Source: Chryseobacterium sp. S0630 (lineage in GTDB: Bacteria; Bacteroidota; Bacteroidia; Flavobacteriales; Weeksellaceae). From it: DNA of 59,418 nt. Below, piece after piece: positions 24,596-32,867 of this stretch (the first letter of the stretch is position 1; each line of letters opens with the position of its first letter). The stretch covers positions 1 to 59,418 of the forward strand of contig NZ_JAMZGF010000030.1 in NCBI RefSeq assembly GCF_024158915.1, given 5' to 3'. The position numbers and the translations under genes were made by a program. The notes beneath the pieces are model-generated. The model saw nothing but the letters and a program-made list of their open reading frames with translations. It searched no databases and was not told where the DNA came from.

Positions 24596-27427
24596 CTACT
24601 CCAGTTCCCTCTTCAAAAACTTCCCTGTCAAGCTTTTCTTAGACTTCACAATTTCCTCAGGAGTTCCCTGTGCAACGATCTGTCCGCCATACTTTCCTCC
24701 TTCCGGTCCTACGTCAATAATATGATCTGCTAATTTGATGACATCCATATTATGTTCGATGATGATGAATGAGTTTCCTAGTTCTACCAATTGATTGATA
24801 GCATCCATCAGAATTTTCACGTCTTCAAAATGAAGTCCTGTAGTGGGTTCATCAAGGATATAAAGGGTGTTTCCGGTTTGCCTTTTCGCCAGTTCGGTTG
24901 CTAACTTGATACGTTGCGCTTCACCTCCAGAAAGGGTGGTCGATTGCTGTCCAAGCGTAATGTATCCCAAACCTACATCCTGTAATGTTTTCACTTTTGC
25001 AAAAATCTTAGGAATCGGCTGGAAGAAATCTACCGCTTCATCGATCGTCATGTCCAATACGTCAGAAATTGATTTTCCTTTGTAACGAACTTCCAGGGTT
25101 TCTCTGTTGAAACGTTTCCCGTTACAGGTTTCACAGTGTACGTATACATCCGGAAGGAAATTCATTTCGATCACTTTTAATCCTCCACCCTGACAGGTTT
25201 CGCATCTTCCGCCTTTTACGTTGAAAGAGAATCTTCCTGGCTTATACCCACGGATTTTACTTTCCGGCAGTTCTGCAAAAAGGTTTCTGATATCGGTAAA
25301 CATTCCGGTATAGGTCGCAGGATTCGAACGTGGCGTTCTTCCGATTGGAGTCTGATCTACATCTACAATTTTATCAATATTATCTAACCCTTCAATCTTT
25401 TTGTATGGTAACGGTTCCTGAACCGCTCTGTAGAAATGTTTGTTAAGGATCGGATACAATGTTCCGTTAATCAAAGAAGATTTTCCGCTTCCTGAAATTC
25501 CGGTTACTACAACCAGTTTTCCAAGAGGAATATCCAGGGTTACGTTTTTAAGATTGTTCCCTGTAGCTCCTTTTAAAACAATATTTTTACCGCTTCCTGC
25601 TCTTCTTTCTTCAGGAATTGCAATTTTTCTTTTTCCATTGATGTACTGAGCAGTGATGGTATCTGCTTTCAACAGGTCTTTTGGTTTTCCCTGCCAAAGG
25701 ATTTCTCCACCGAATTTTCCTGCTCTCGGACCAATATCCAGTACCTCATCGGCTTCAAGAATCATGTCTTTATCATGCTCTACCACCAATACTGAGTTTC
25801 CGATGTCTCTCAGGTTTTTCAGAGAATGGATCAGTCTTTCATTATCTCTCTGGTGAAGCCCGATACTTGGCTCATCAAGGATATACAATACATTGACCAG
25901 TTGAGAACCGATCTGTGTTGCCAGACGAATTCTCTGTGATTCTCCTCCAGAAAGGGTTTTTGAACTTCTGCTCAGACTTAAATAATCCAACCCTACATCC
26001 AGTAAAAACTGAAGTCTGGTTTCAATTTCTTTTAAGATCTCGTGAGCAATGATTTTATTTTTTTCTGAGAATTTATCTTTAACGTCGGCTAACCAGTCTT
26101 TTAAATCTGCTAAGCTTAATCCATTAACTTCCGCAATATTTTTTCCATCAATTTTAAAACTTAAACTTGAAGGCTGAAGACGGGTTCCATGACATTCCGG
26201 GCAGGTTTCTTCTGTGGTGAAATGTCTTTCCAGTAAAATGGCTTCATAAGATTCTCTTTCATCAATAATTTCTTCCATGAAAGCAATCAAACCATCAAAA
26301 CCAATTTTTATTTTCTTGGTAATTCCTGCGTATTTCAGGTCTTTATTGAATTCTTTATGACATCCGTTGTAGATATAATCCAGTGCTTCTTCCGGAATAT
26401 CCTGCAAAGGTGTTGTTAATCCTAATCCGAAGATTTCAAGAATATTTTTTATTTGTGACAGAATCCACTTGTTGGATTTGATATCTTCCAAAGGCAATAA
26501 TCCTCCCTGATTGATTGACAGTTTAGGATTATCGATGAAATAATCGGTATTGATCTTTTTAATGGTTCCAAGACCTTTACAATTCGGACAGCTTCCTTTT
26601 GGAGAGTTGAATGAGAAAGTATTGGGTTCAGGCAGTGCCAAAGAATGTCCGGTTTCAGCATCCATCAGGTTCTTGGAAAAGTATTCGATATCTGTACTTC
26701 CCAGTTTCTGAATTCCAATAATGCCTTCTCCCATTTCCATTGCAGTACGCAATGATTTTTCCATTCTGCCTTCCGAAGCATTCTCACCGATAATCCAACG
26801 GTCGATAACGATATCGATGTCGTGGGTTTTATAACGGTCAAGTTTTAAATCATATTCAATATCCTGCAGCTCACCATCAATTCTTGCCTGTCCGTAGCCT
26901 TTTTTAGCCATCTGAACAAAGAGTTCATGATAATGTCCTTTTCTGGAACGCACCACTGGTGCCAAAAGCATGATTTTTTCTTTTTTATAGTTTTCTTTGA
27001 TGGTTTCAAGGATCTGATCTTCGGTATAGCTTACCAACTTCTGTCCTGTAGACAAAGAGTAAGCATCCGAAACTCTTGCATACAAAAGACGCAGAAAGTC
27101 GTACAGCTCAGTAACCGTTCCTACGGTAGAACGCGGATTTTTATTGGTTGTTTTCTGCTCGATAGCAATAACCGGAGAAAGTCCTTCAATTTTATCTACA
27201 TCAGGACGCTCCAACCCACCTAAAAACTGACGTGCATAGGCAGAGAATGTTTCGATATAACGACGCTGGCCTTCCGCAAAAATGGTATCAAAAGCCAATG
27301 ACGATTTTCCACTTCCGGAAAGGCCGGTAATCACGACCAATTCATTACGTGGAATTTTTACATTAATATTTTTAAGATTGTGTTCACGTGCTCCGTAAAC
27401 TTCTATATATTCTGTTGATTTGCTCAT
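24596..27427 (-). CDS. uvrA: Excinuclease ABC subunit A
   Basis: A 943-aa damage-recognition ATPase of nucleotide excision repair. It has two ABC modules: Walker [10 protein letters not shown] near residue 34 and GISGSGKSS near 645; signature motifs [12 protein letters not shown] near 495 and [12 protein letters not shown] near 833. Zinc-finger cysteines CPNCKG (near 283), CPECHG (near 412) and CETCQGGG with CETCNGKRF (near 745-775) are all present. Complete length. A TATTTTTG element at 27470-27463 lies 36 nt upstream of the ATG. Monocistronic, with its own terminator. Confidence 0.98.
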   Translation of the reverse strand: MSKSTEYIEVYGAREHNLKNINVKIPRNELVVITGLSGSGKSSLAFDTIFAEGQRRYIETFSAYARQFLGGLERPDVDKIEGLSPVIAIEQKTTNKNPRSTVGTVTELYDFLRLLYARVSDAYSLSTGQKLVSYTEDQILETIKENYKKEKIMLLAPVVRSRKGHYHELFVQMAKKGYGQARIDGELQDIEYDLKLDRYKTHDIDIVIDRWIIGENASEGRMEKSLRTAMEMGEGIIGIQKLGSTDIEYFSKNLMDAETGHSLALPEPNTFSFNSPKGSCPNCKGLGTIKKINTDYFIDNPKLSINQGGLLPLEDIKSNKWILSQIKNILEIFGLGLTTPLQDIPEEALDYIYNGCHKEFNKDLKYAGITKKIKIGFDGLIAFMEEIIDERESYEAILLERHFTTEETCPECHGTRLQPSSLSFKIDGKNIAEVNGLSLADLKDWLADVKDKFSEKNKIIAHEILKEIETRLQFLLDVGLDYLSLSRSSKTLSGGESQRIRLATQIGSQLVNVLYILDEPSIGLHQRDNERLIHSLKNLRDIGNSVLVVEHDKDMILEADEVLDIGPRAGKFGGEILWQGKPKDLLKADTITAQYINGKRKIAIPEERRAGSGKNIVLKGATGNNLKNVTLDIPLGKLVVVTGISGSGKSSLINGTLYPILNKHFYRAVQEPLPYKKIEGLDNIDKIVDVDQTPIGRTPRSNPATYTGMFTDIRNLFAELPESKIRGYKPGRFSFNVKGGRCETCQGGGLKVIEMNFLPDVYVHCETCNGKRFNRETLEVRYKGKSISDVLDMTIDEAVDFFQPIPKIFAKVKTLQDVGLGYITLGQQSTTLSGGEAQRIKLATELAKRQTGNTLYILDEPTTGLHFEDVKILMDAINQLVELGNSFIIIEHNMDVIKLADHIIDVGPEGGKYGGQIVAQGTPEEIVKSKKSLTGKFLKRELE

Positions 27428-27462
27428 AATTTGGAGTGACTTTGCCTGAAAATCACAACGTG

Positions 27463-27470
27463 CAAAAATA
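27463..27470 (-). promoter_or_regulatory. Probable -7 element of uvrA
   Basis: TATTTTTG on the minus strand, 35 nt before the ATG. No TTTG at the normal upstream distance, so only half of the promoter is recognisable. Confidence 0.5.
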
Positions 27471-27603
27471 CGAAATTTTATAGACTTTTTTTGAATATAA
27501 AAGGGATAAAAGTTTCATAAAAAATTCTTAGGTTTTGTTAACGTATTGAACCCGTTGTTATTGAATTTTTCCGGAATGATTTCTTATTTTTCAGATCATT
27601 ATG

Positions 27604-27691
27604 TTTTGGCTGAAGCCAATGGAAAGCTCATTTATTAAAAAACGGGCTCCCTTCGACTATGCTCAGGATAATAGCCCGTTCCTATTGATAT
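27604..27691. repeat. Bipartite GGCT/AGCC repeat, copy A, with a 24-nt loop insertion
   Basis: Left hairpin ggctgaagcc and right hairpin AACGGGCT...AGCCCGTT followed by cctattgatat, the same order as at 32347-32410 and 32552-32617. Here the right-hand loop is not aa but 24 nt (27649-27672) containing ttcgactatgctcagga, a fragment of the TGCTTCGAC palindromic family seen at 6143 and 32421. Confidence 0.75.
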
Positions 27692-27698
27692 CATTCAA

Positions 27699-27723
27699 AA
27701 ATGCCGCAATTGATACGGCATTT
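27699..27723 (-). terminator. Terminator of the tssE-tssF unit
   Basis: AAATGCCG (27699-27706) pairs with CGGCATTT (27716-27723); T-rich sequence follows on the minus strand, 31 bp past the tssF stop. Confidence 0.8.
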
Positions 27724-27753
27724 ATATTTTAAACTTATTTATTTTTAAAGAAA

Positions 27754-29637
27754 TTATATATCCTGGAAATCAACATCTTCATTGGTAATTCTTACAATAT
27801 ATTCAATTCCGTCAATGGCTTTGGCAATAATCTGGTTTCTGATGATATTGGCCATATTTTCCCAATAGGCTCTTCCGTAAAAAGAATAGTTTTGGGGAAC
27901 AATTTCTACCTCAACCGTTCTTACAAATCCTTCTTTTGGTTTGTTGCTGATCATGGTTCCTCTTCTTACTCTTACTTCTCTTACCTCATCTTTCAGAATC
28001 ATGCGGCAATAATTCTTAACGTCTTCCAAAGAAATGATCTTATCTCTGGTCGTCAGTGCATATTTGTAAGCCTGAATACTATCAGTTCCTTTCTGCTCTT
28101 CAGATCCTCCTAATGTTTCTGTAAGCAATACCACAGTCTGAGATTTCAGCTGATTGGAAAGTTCAGTTCCTGGTCGCATATGATTGGCAAGTGTACAGTG
28201 TGTTACCCAGAAAGAAGCGTAAGTATGATCTGTTTTTTCTACAGGTTCCATGATTACATAATTCAGTTCCTGTCTGATATTCCTTTTGGCATTGTTTACT
28301 TTCTGCACCATGGTTTTCATTTTATCAGACATTTCGCTGAGAACTCCTTTTACATTATCTCTGTTCAAGAGGGAAAATGCTGCAATTTCATCTCTGGTCA
28401 ATTCCAGTACATTAGCAATCATATCCACAGCGTTTCTGCTGGTGAAACGTTCCATTCCTCCTTTTCTTACAGTATACAATCCTTTTTTAAGATCATCAGC
28501 CGGAGTAAAAGGAATTTCGGTATATTTTCTTCCGTCACCATCCTGTACTTCATCTACATAAAGGAAATGCTCTCCTTCGTCTGTTACCAAAGGAATATTA
28601 TTCCCCATGATATCAAGGCTGTATTCTGTTTTTTTCCAACCTCTGTTATAGATAGGAAAAGCATTCAGGACAAATGAGAAATTATCTAAGATTTCTGCTG
28701 AAAATTGTGGTGGAAACTCAAAAGTAAGCCACAGATAACTTTTATTGTCCAGGAATTTAGAAATTTCTTCTTTTCCTGCGAGGAAATCAAGGTTCTGTGG
28801 AAGCTGTCCCGGTTCTGAGAACAGACTTTGAGAGATTCCCGTTACTTCAATAAATTTATGGCGATAGATACTTTTAATATCCTCAATCACCTTATTTCTG
28901 ATGGATTGCTCTTTGAACATCTGCTCATAACCATCATTCTGACTTTCTGTAAGGTAGCTTAATCCTTCTCTTACAAACAGAGGATTTCCATTACTTGTTA
29001 CAGAGATGTAAGGCAATAATTTGTATACGAAATCAAGGTGTTCAAAAGCCGGATTGGAGCAGAATATGCTCAGATATTTCGGAAAGTTTTCACTTACATA
29101 TTTGCTTACATCTACTCCGATTGTAATTTTCCTGTAATCTTCAGGTTTTCCCTGAAATCTTGCAATAGGAATTTTATTGAATCTATCATCGATGCTGTAG
29201 CAGGTATTTCCTACAAACATGATAGAAGTATGAACTTTATTGATTCTTACATTTCCTACCGGAGTAAAAGGAATGTTCAGCTGCTTGTCTGATTCTGATT
29301 TTACAGTGGAAGTCATCTGTTTACGGAAGAAAAATTCCGTGTGTTCCAATAAAATCTCAGAAGACTCATAAGGCTGCGTAAAAGCTACAGAATGAGCCGG
29401 AATCGGATGGGTATAGATGGACGGTGTAAGTAATTTTGCCAGTTTTTCCAGTATACGGGCATTTACCGTCTGTATTTCATTATTCGCTTTGAAAACTTCT
29501 GTACTGAATGCATCTATCAACAGTTTTACAAAAGGATCTAAAGACTGTGGACTTCTCAATCCCCATACCTTTGTTGCATTCTGCAGCATTCTTGCTTTTA
29601 CAGATTCTTTGGAATAAATATTCTGATCTAAATTCAT
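27754..29637 (-). CDS. tssF: Type VI secretion baseplate subunit TssF
   Basis: A 627-aa protein of the TssF/VasA/ImpG family, a baseplate wedge component of the T6SS and homologue of phage gp6. The N-terminal segment LDPFVKLLIDAFSTEVFKANNEIQTV with LEKLAKLLTPSIYTHPIPAHSVAFTQP is the family hallmark (helical bundle then an all-beta domain), and the length is typical of the Bacteroidota T6SSiii variant. The C-terminus has DKIISLEDVKNYCRMIL and a VRRGTMIS-type strand seen in gp6-like proteins. It follows tssE by 24 bp. No tssG, tssK, tssBC, hcp or clpV lies nearby. Confidence 0.88.
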   Translation of the reverse strand: MNLDQNIYSKESVKARMLQNATKVWGLRSPQSLDPFVKLLIDAFSTEVFKANNEIQTVNARILEKLAKLLTPSIYTHPIPAHSVAFTQPYESSEILLEHTEFFFRKQMTSTVKSESDKQLNIPFTPVGNVRINKVHTSIMFVGNTCYSIDDRFNKIPIARFQGKPEDYRKITIGVDVSKYVSENFPKYLSIFCSNPAFEHLDFVYKLLPYISVTSNGNPLFVREGLSYLTESQNDGYEQMFKEQSIRNKVIEDIKSIYRHKFIEVTGISQSLFSEPGQLPQNLDFLAGKEEISKFLDNKSYLWLTFEFPPQFSAEILDNFSFVLNAFPIYNRGWKKTEYSLDIMGNNIPLVTDEGEHFLYVDEVQDGDGRKYTEIPFTPADDLKKGLYTVRKGGMERFTSRNAVDMIANVLELTRDEIAAFSLLNRDNVKGVLSEMSDKMKTMVQKVNNAKRNIRQELNYVIMEPVEKTDHTYASFWVTHCTLANHMRPGTELSNQLKSQTVVLLTETLGGSEEQKGTDSIQAYKYALTTRDKIISLEDVKNYCRMILKDEVREVRVRRGTMISNKPKEGFVRTVEVEIVPQNYSFYGRAYWENMANIIRNQIIAKAIDGIEYIVRITNEDVDFQDI

Positions 29638-29661
29638 AATTTTCTTTCGCTGTTAAAAATA

Positions 29662-30102
29662 TTAATCAATAGACATCGGACTTAGAAACAATTCTGTGGA
29701 AAAACTAAAACGTTCTCCTGTTTCTTCCATTTTTGCATTGATGGCAATTCTTACTTTCTTTTTAATTTCGGTGTGTTCTTTAGTATCGTAACTGTGCTCT
29801 ACGAATTGTATATGAGCATCAATCTGCGGGTTTACGATTCTTGGTTCATATTCCTGAATCTGTCTCCTTAAGCTTTTGATAAAAACGCTTTCCCAGATGG
29901 CACTTGTAACTCCATTATCGAATTCAAGGTTCCAAACATCGTTTCCATAGTTTTCATCATATCTGTTCTCCCCTTTTTTGGTGGTGATCAGCAGCATAAT
30001 ATTGTGGGCAATACTTTCTCCCATATCGCAGGTATCGATACTTCCGCCTTCGGTCATTAAAGTAGACGGTACGAAAGGCATTCTGTAATTTGGTGTATCC
30101 AT
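29662..30102 (-). CDS. tssE: Type VI secretion baseplate subunit TssE (gp25-like)
   Basis: A 146-aa GPW/gp25-family protein. The family core is seen in ESIAHNIMLLITTKKGENRYDENYGNDVWNLEFDN (about 27-62): a helix, the E-x-R motif (GENRYDE) and Y/F-G of gp25, followed by the amphipathic helix SVFIKSLRRQIQEYEPRI and the paired strands of the C-terminal half. In T6SS this protein starts sheath assembly on the baseplate. It is the first gene of a two-gene unit with tssF. No recognisable promoter box immediately upstream. Confidence 0.88.
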   Translation of the reverse strand: MDTPNYRMPFVPSTLMTEGGSIDTCDMGESIAHNIMLLITTKKGENRYDENYGNDVWNLEFDNGVTSAIWESVFIKSLRRQIQEYEPRIVNPQIDAHIQFVEHSYDTKEHTEIKKKVRIAINAKMEETGERFSFSTELFLSPMSID

Positions 30103-30204
30103 AGCTTATTGTTTTTACTTCATGGTCCTGTTTTAAAAACGAAATACCAAATTACACATTTTCGACAAATAATGATTACAATACTTTAAATATTATTCAA
30201 AAAT

Positions 30205-30234
30205 AAGGGCCTTCAAACTGAATTGAAAGCCCTT
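30205..30234 (-). terminator. Terminator of the amino acid permease gene
   Basis: AAGGGC (30205-30210) pairs with GCCCTT (30229-30234) and TTCAA with TTGAA inside; T-rich on the minus strand, 26 bp past the permease stop. Confidence 0.8.
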
Positions 30235-30259
30235 TAATCTGTTATATTTTTATGTTATT

Positions 30260-31672
30260 TTAAGCATTTGCTTTTTTTCGGTTGATAAAATAGTACACGG
30301 GAAGTCCCAGCAATACCAAAACAAAACCAGGCCATGTATACTGCTGTTTGTAAATAAGCAACAGGATACAGAAACAAGTTCCGATTACAAGGTAAATAAC
30401 AGGTGTTACCGGATAAAGCCATGTCTTATAAGGTCTTTCCAGTTCCGGCTGTTTCATTCTTAAATAAATCACTCCAAAAACCGTAATCATATAAAACAGA
30501 ACGATCACGAAAGAGATCATATCCAATAAATTTCCGTACTGCCCGCTCAAACACAAAATGGAAGCCCAAACTCCCTGCATCCATAAGGCATTTTCAGGAA
30601 CTTCATTTTTATTATTTTTTTCTGCGGATTTAAAGAACATTCCGTCTTTTGCCATTGTCTGAAAAACTCTTGCTCCCGCCAGAATCAATCCGTTATTACA
30701 TCCAAACGTAGAAATCATAACTAATAAAGCAATGATGATAGTTCCTGCACTTCCAAAAATATTCTGGGATGCTGCTACCGCTACTCTATCATTGGCTGCA
30801 AATGCAATCCCATCTCTGTCCAGTGCATTTAAGTAGACATAATTTACAGCAATATAAAGGATCATTACAGCAGATGTACCGTAAATCATTGATTTTACAA
30901 CATTCTTTTTAGGGTTTTCAATTTCTCCGGAAACGAATGTTACACTTTCCCAGGCAACGGAACTGAAAACAGATCCTACCATGGCAGCAGCAATTCCGCC
31001 TAAAAGAGTCATTCCTCCGATGGGTTCCCAACCTTCTTTAAGGAAATTACCACTCAAATCTTTTTTAAGATTATTGAAAGAATCTGTTCCCCAGCTGAAA
31101 TTTTCTGCTAAATGAGAAAGGTCTACCAGTATAAAACCGGCAGCAATTAAACCTAACAATGCAATAATTTTGGAACCGGTAAAGATATTCTGAAGAATTT
31201 TTCCACTCTCTACTCCTCTGGTATTGATGTACGTAAGCAAAAGAATTACAGCAATTGCCAGAATCTGTATCCATGTAATTTTAAATTCACCACTCTGGAA
31301 AATAGGGGCAGCATCGTTTAATGAAGGAATCAAATACGCTGTAAATTTACCAAAAGCCATTGCTACGGCTGCAATTGTTCCGGTTTGTATTACGGTAAAC
31401 AATCCCCATCCGTAAAGGAATCCCATTCTTTTACCAAAGATTTCTTTCAGATAAGTATATTGCCCTCCGGCCTTCGGAAACAGTGCAGACAGCTCTCCAT
31501 AGCTTATGGCGGCTGCTACGGTCATCACTCCTGTAATTACCCATACGATAATCAGCCAAAAACCTGATCCCAGGTTTCGCATCATATCAGCGCTTACAAT
31601 AAAGATCCCGCTTCCGATCATAGATCCCATCACCAGCATGATGGCATCCCATAGTTTCAGTTTTTTTTGCAT
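30260..31672 (-). CDS. APC-family amino acid permease
   Basis: About 470 aa with twelve predicted transmembrane helices. The first helix carries GSMIGSGIFIV (residues 16-26), the amino-acid/amine binding motif of the APC superfamily, and SYGELSALFPKAGGQYTYLKE follows (helix 2 and re-entrant loop), typical of LAT-type y+L-like exchangers or basic APC permeases. A cation-transporter function or exact substrate cannot be fixed. The ATG at 31672 (MQKKLKLWDA) is preferred to an upstream TTG. A strong promoter lies 17-49 bp upstream and a terminator just downstream, so it is monocistronic. Confidence 0.92.
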   Translation of the reverse strand: MQKKLKLWDAIMLVMGSMIGSGIFIVSADMMRNLGSGFWLIIVWVITGVMTVAAAISYGELSALFPKAGGQYTYLKEIFGKRMGFLYGWGLFTVIQTGTIAAVAMAFGKFTAYLIPSLNDAAPIFQSGEFKITWIQILAIAVILLLTYINTRGVESGKILQNIFTGSKIIALLGLIAAGFILVDLSHLAENFSWGTDSFNNLKKDLSGNFLKEGWEPIGGMTLLGGIAAAMVGSVFSSVAWESVTFVSGEIENPKKNVVKSMIYGTSAVMILYIAVNYVYLNALDRDGIAFAANDRVAVAASQNIFGSAGTIIIALLVMISTFGCNNGLILAGARVFQTMAKDGMFFKSAEKNNKNEVPENALWMQGVWASILCLSGQYGNLLDMISFVIVLFYMITVFGVIYLRMKQPELERPYKTWLYPVTPVIYLVIGTCFCILLLIYKQQYTWPGFVLVLLGLPVYYFINRKKANA

Positions 31673-31688
31673 AGTCAAGTATAGGGGT

Positions 31689-31721
31689 CAAATATAATCA
31701 AATCTGTCTTTGATTTTCAAA
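31689..31721 (-). promoter_or_regulatory. Bacteroidota-type promoter of the APC permease
   Basis: Minus strand: TTTG at 31721-31718, 21-nt spacer, TATATTTG at 31696-31689; ATG at 31672. Confidence 0.75.
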
Positions 31722-31791
31722 TTTGTTGAAAATTCATCAAAACACCTGTTTTTTGTCATTTTTTATTCCTTTATGATTCAATTTTAATTAG

Positions 31792-31799
31792 TATTTTTG
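31792..31799 (+). promoter_or_regulatory. Probable -7 element of the DUF4920 gene
   Basis: TATTTTTG on the plus strand, 15 nt before the ATG at 31815. No clear TTTG at the matching upstream position. Confidence 0.5.
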
Positions 31800-31814
31800 A
31801 GAAAAATATTAAAC

Positions 31815-32312
31815 ATGAAATTTAAAGTTTTATTATTTGCTGCCGCTTTAACAAGCTCTTCATTAGCATTTGCTCAATCCGGACCGCCGGAAGGGAAAGC
31901 TTTGGTAGGTGATACTTATGGAAGTCAGGTTACTTCATCTGCTGAATCCAAAGCGATCACCGTAGATAAATTGAATAAGCAGCTTAAAAAAGACAACAAA
32001 AAAGTTGAGAATGTATCTATTAAAGGAAAAGTAACCGACGTATGTGACAAAAAAGGTTGCTGGCTTACCATCCAGACAGAAGATAATTCTAAGTTTTTTG
32101 TAAAAATGAAAGACTATGCTTTCTTCGTACCTACAGCTTTAAAAGGGAAGAATGTAGTATTGGAAGGAAATGCAGAAAGAAAAGTAACTTCTGTCAATGA
32201 GCAGAAGCACTATGCGGAAGATGCTAAGAAACCTCAGTCTGAAATTGATGCAATTACACAGCCTAAAGAAGAGATCAGATTTGTAGCGAACGGAATTAAA
32301 GTGGTTAAGTAA
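31815..32312 (+). CDS. Secreted DUF4920 protein
   Basis: About 165 aa with a Sec signal peptide (cleavage near LAFAQ, residue 20). The mature domain is an OB-like small barrel: VENVSIKGKVTDVCDKKGCWLTI in the centre contains the diagnostic C-D-K-K-G-C-W motif (two Cys, near 84-90), followed by FFVKMKDYAFFVP and GKNVVLEGNAERK. DUF4920 is a Bacteroidota/Proteobacteria family of unknown function; the conserved Cys pair suggests metal or redox chemistry, which is inference. The start is the ATG at 31815, since an upstream TTG overlaps the promoter. Confidence 0.9.
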   Translation: MKFKVLLFAAALTSSSLAFAQSGPPEGKALVGDTYGSQVTSSAESKAITVDKLNKQLKKDNKKVENVSIKGKVTDVCDKKGCWLTIQTEDNSKFFVKMKDYAFFVPTALKGKNVVLEGNAERKVTSVNEQKHYAEDAKKPQSEIDAITQPKEEIRFVANGIKVVK

Positions 32313-32346
32313 ACTTTAATTATTGAATAAAATTTATAAAATTAGG

Positions 32347-32410
32347 TTTTGGCTAAAGCCAGATGAATATTTTTTAGCATTCAATGGGCTAAAGCCCATT
32401 TCTATTGAAT
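32347..32410. repeat. Bipartite GGCT/AGCC repeat, copy B
   Basis: ttttggctaaagcc, then about 25 bp, then AATGGGCT-aa-AGCCCATT and tctattgaat. Same layout as copies A and C. Confidence 0.8.
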
Positions 32411-32420
32411 TTCCGATGAT

Positions 32421-32470
32421 AGATGCTTCGACAGGCTCAGCATGACAAGGCTAATACTATATGTTATATT
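32421..32470. repeat. TGCTTCGAC repeat, half copy
   Basis: atgcttcgacaggctcagcatgacaaggctaatactatatgttatatt parallels 6145-6194 with few differences; the right-hand inverted arm present at 6215-6228 is absent or decayed here. Confidence 0.7.
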
Positions 32471-32507
32471 AACATTAAAAATATCGGTATCATGCTTTTT
32501 CCAAAGG

Positions 32508-32541
32508 TAAAATCTGTGGAAATCTGTGGAATCTGTGGGAA
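32508..32541. repeat. AATCTGTGG triple repeat
   Basis: Three tandem copies of a(a)atctgtgga, resembling pieces of the ATCTGTGTCATCTG elements near the GxxExxY gene. Confidence 0.5.
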
Positions 32542-32551
32542 ACTATACCAT

Positions 32552-32617
32552 ATTTGGTTGAAGCCAATGGCTGTTACTTTTATTGATAAATGGGCTAAAG
32601 CCCATTCCTATTGATAT
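32552..32617. repeat. Bipartite GGCT/AGCC repeat, copy C
   Basis: tttggttgaagccaatgg, spacer, AATGGGCT-aa-AGCCCATT and cctattgatat, matching the ends of copy A exactly. Confidence 0.8.
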
Positions 32618-32683
32618 TAAATTAGTTTATATTTTTAATTTAATATTAATTCATTACAGGAAATAACTATAGAAAATAATTAA

Positions 32684-32717
32684 AATAAAGCCGATAATTT
32701 AAATTATCAGCTTTATT
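32684..32717. terminator. Palindromic bidirectional terminator
   Basis: AATAAAGC-C-GATAATTT and AAATTATC-A-GCTTTATT form a long, nearly perfect palindrome with a T run on the plus side. It is 150 bp beyond the M14 gene stop and 370 bp beyond DUF4920. Confidence 0.65.
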
Positions 32718-32867
32718 TTTTTAGAGTTGTTTAAACTTAGTGCTGGATATATAATAAGAACTTAAGAAACAAAGGATAGTTAAGATATATCATTCTGAAG
32801 TAAAGCTTAAAGCGAAGCTTCTCTTAATACTCTTCAAATCTTATTACCTCTTAATGGTTTAAATTCT

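Larger units (their letters stand above)
27428..27753. other. Gene-free spacer, 326 bp, repeats and terminator
   Basis: Contains the uvrA -7 element (27463-27470), a bipartite GGCT/AGCC repeat (27604-27691) and the tssF terminator (27699-27723). Nothing else with coding capacity. Confidence 0.75.
32313..32867. other. Gene-free spacer, 555 bp, repeat cluster
   Basis: Holds two bipartite GGCT/AGCC repeats (32347-32410 and 32552-32617), a half TGCTTCGAC element (32421-32470), an AATCTGTGG repeat (32508-32541) and a long palindromic terminator (32684-32717). The apparent frame of 63 codons across the repeats is not a gene. Confidence 0.75.

Noticed and set aside
25300..25340. tRNA-like ggattcgaac string
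   Set aside because: It lies inside the uvrA coding sequence in frame with conserved residues.
32423..32614. 63-codon plus-strand frame across the repeat cluster
   Set aside because: Made almost entirely of interspersed repeats.
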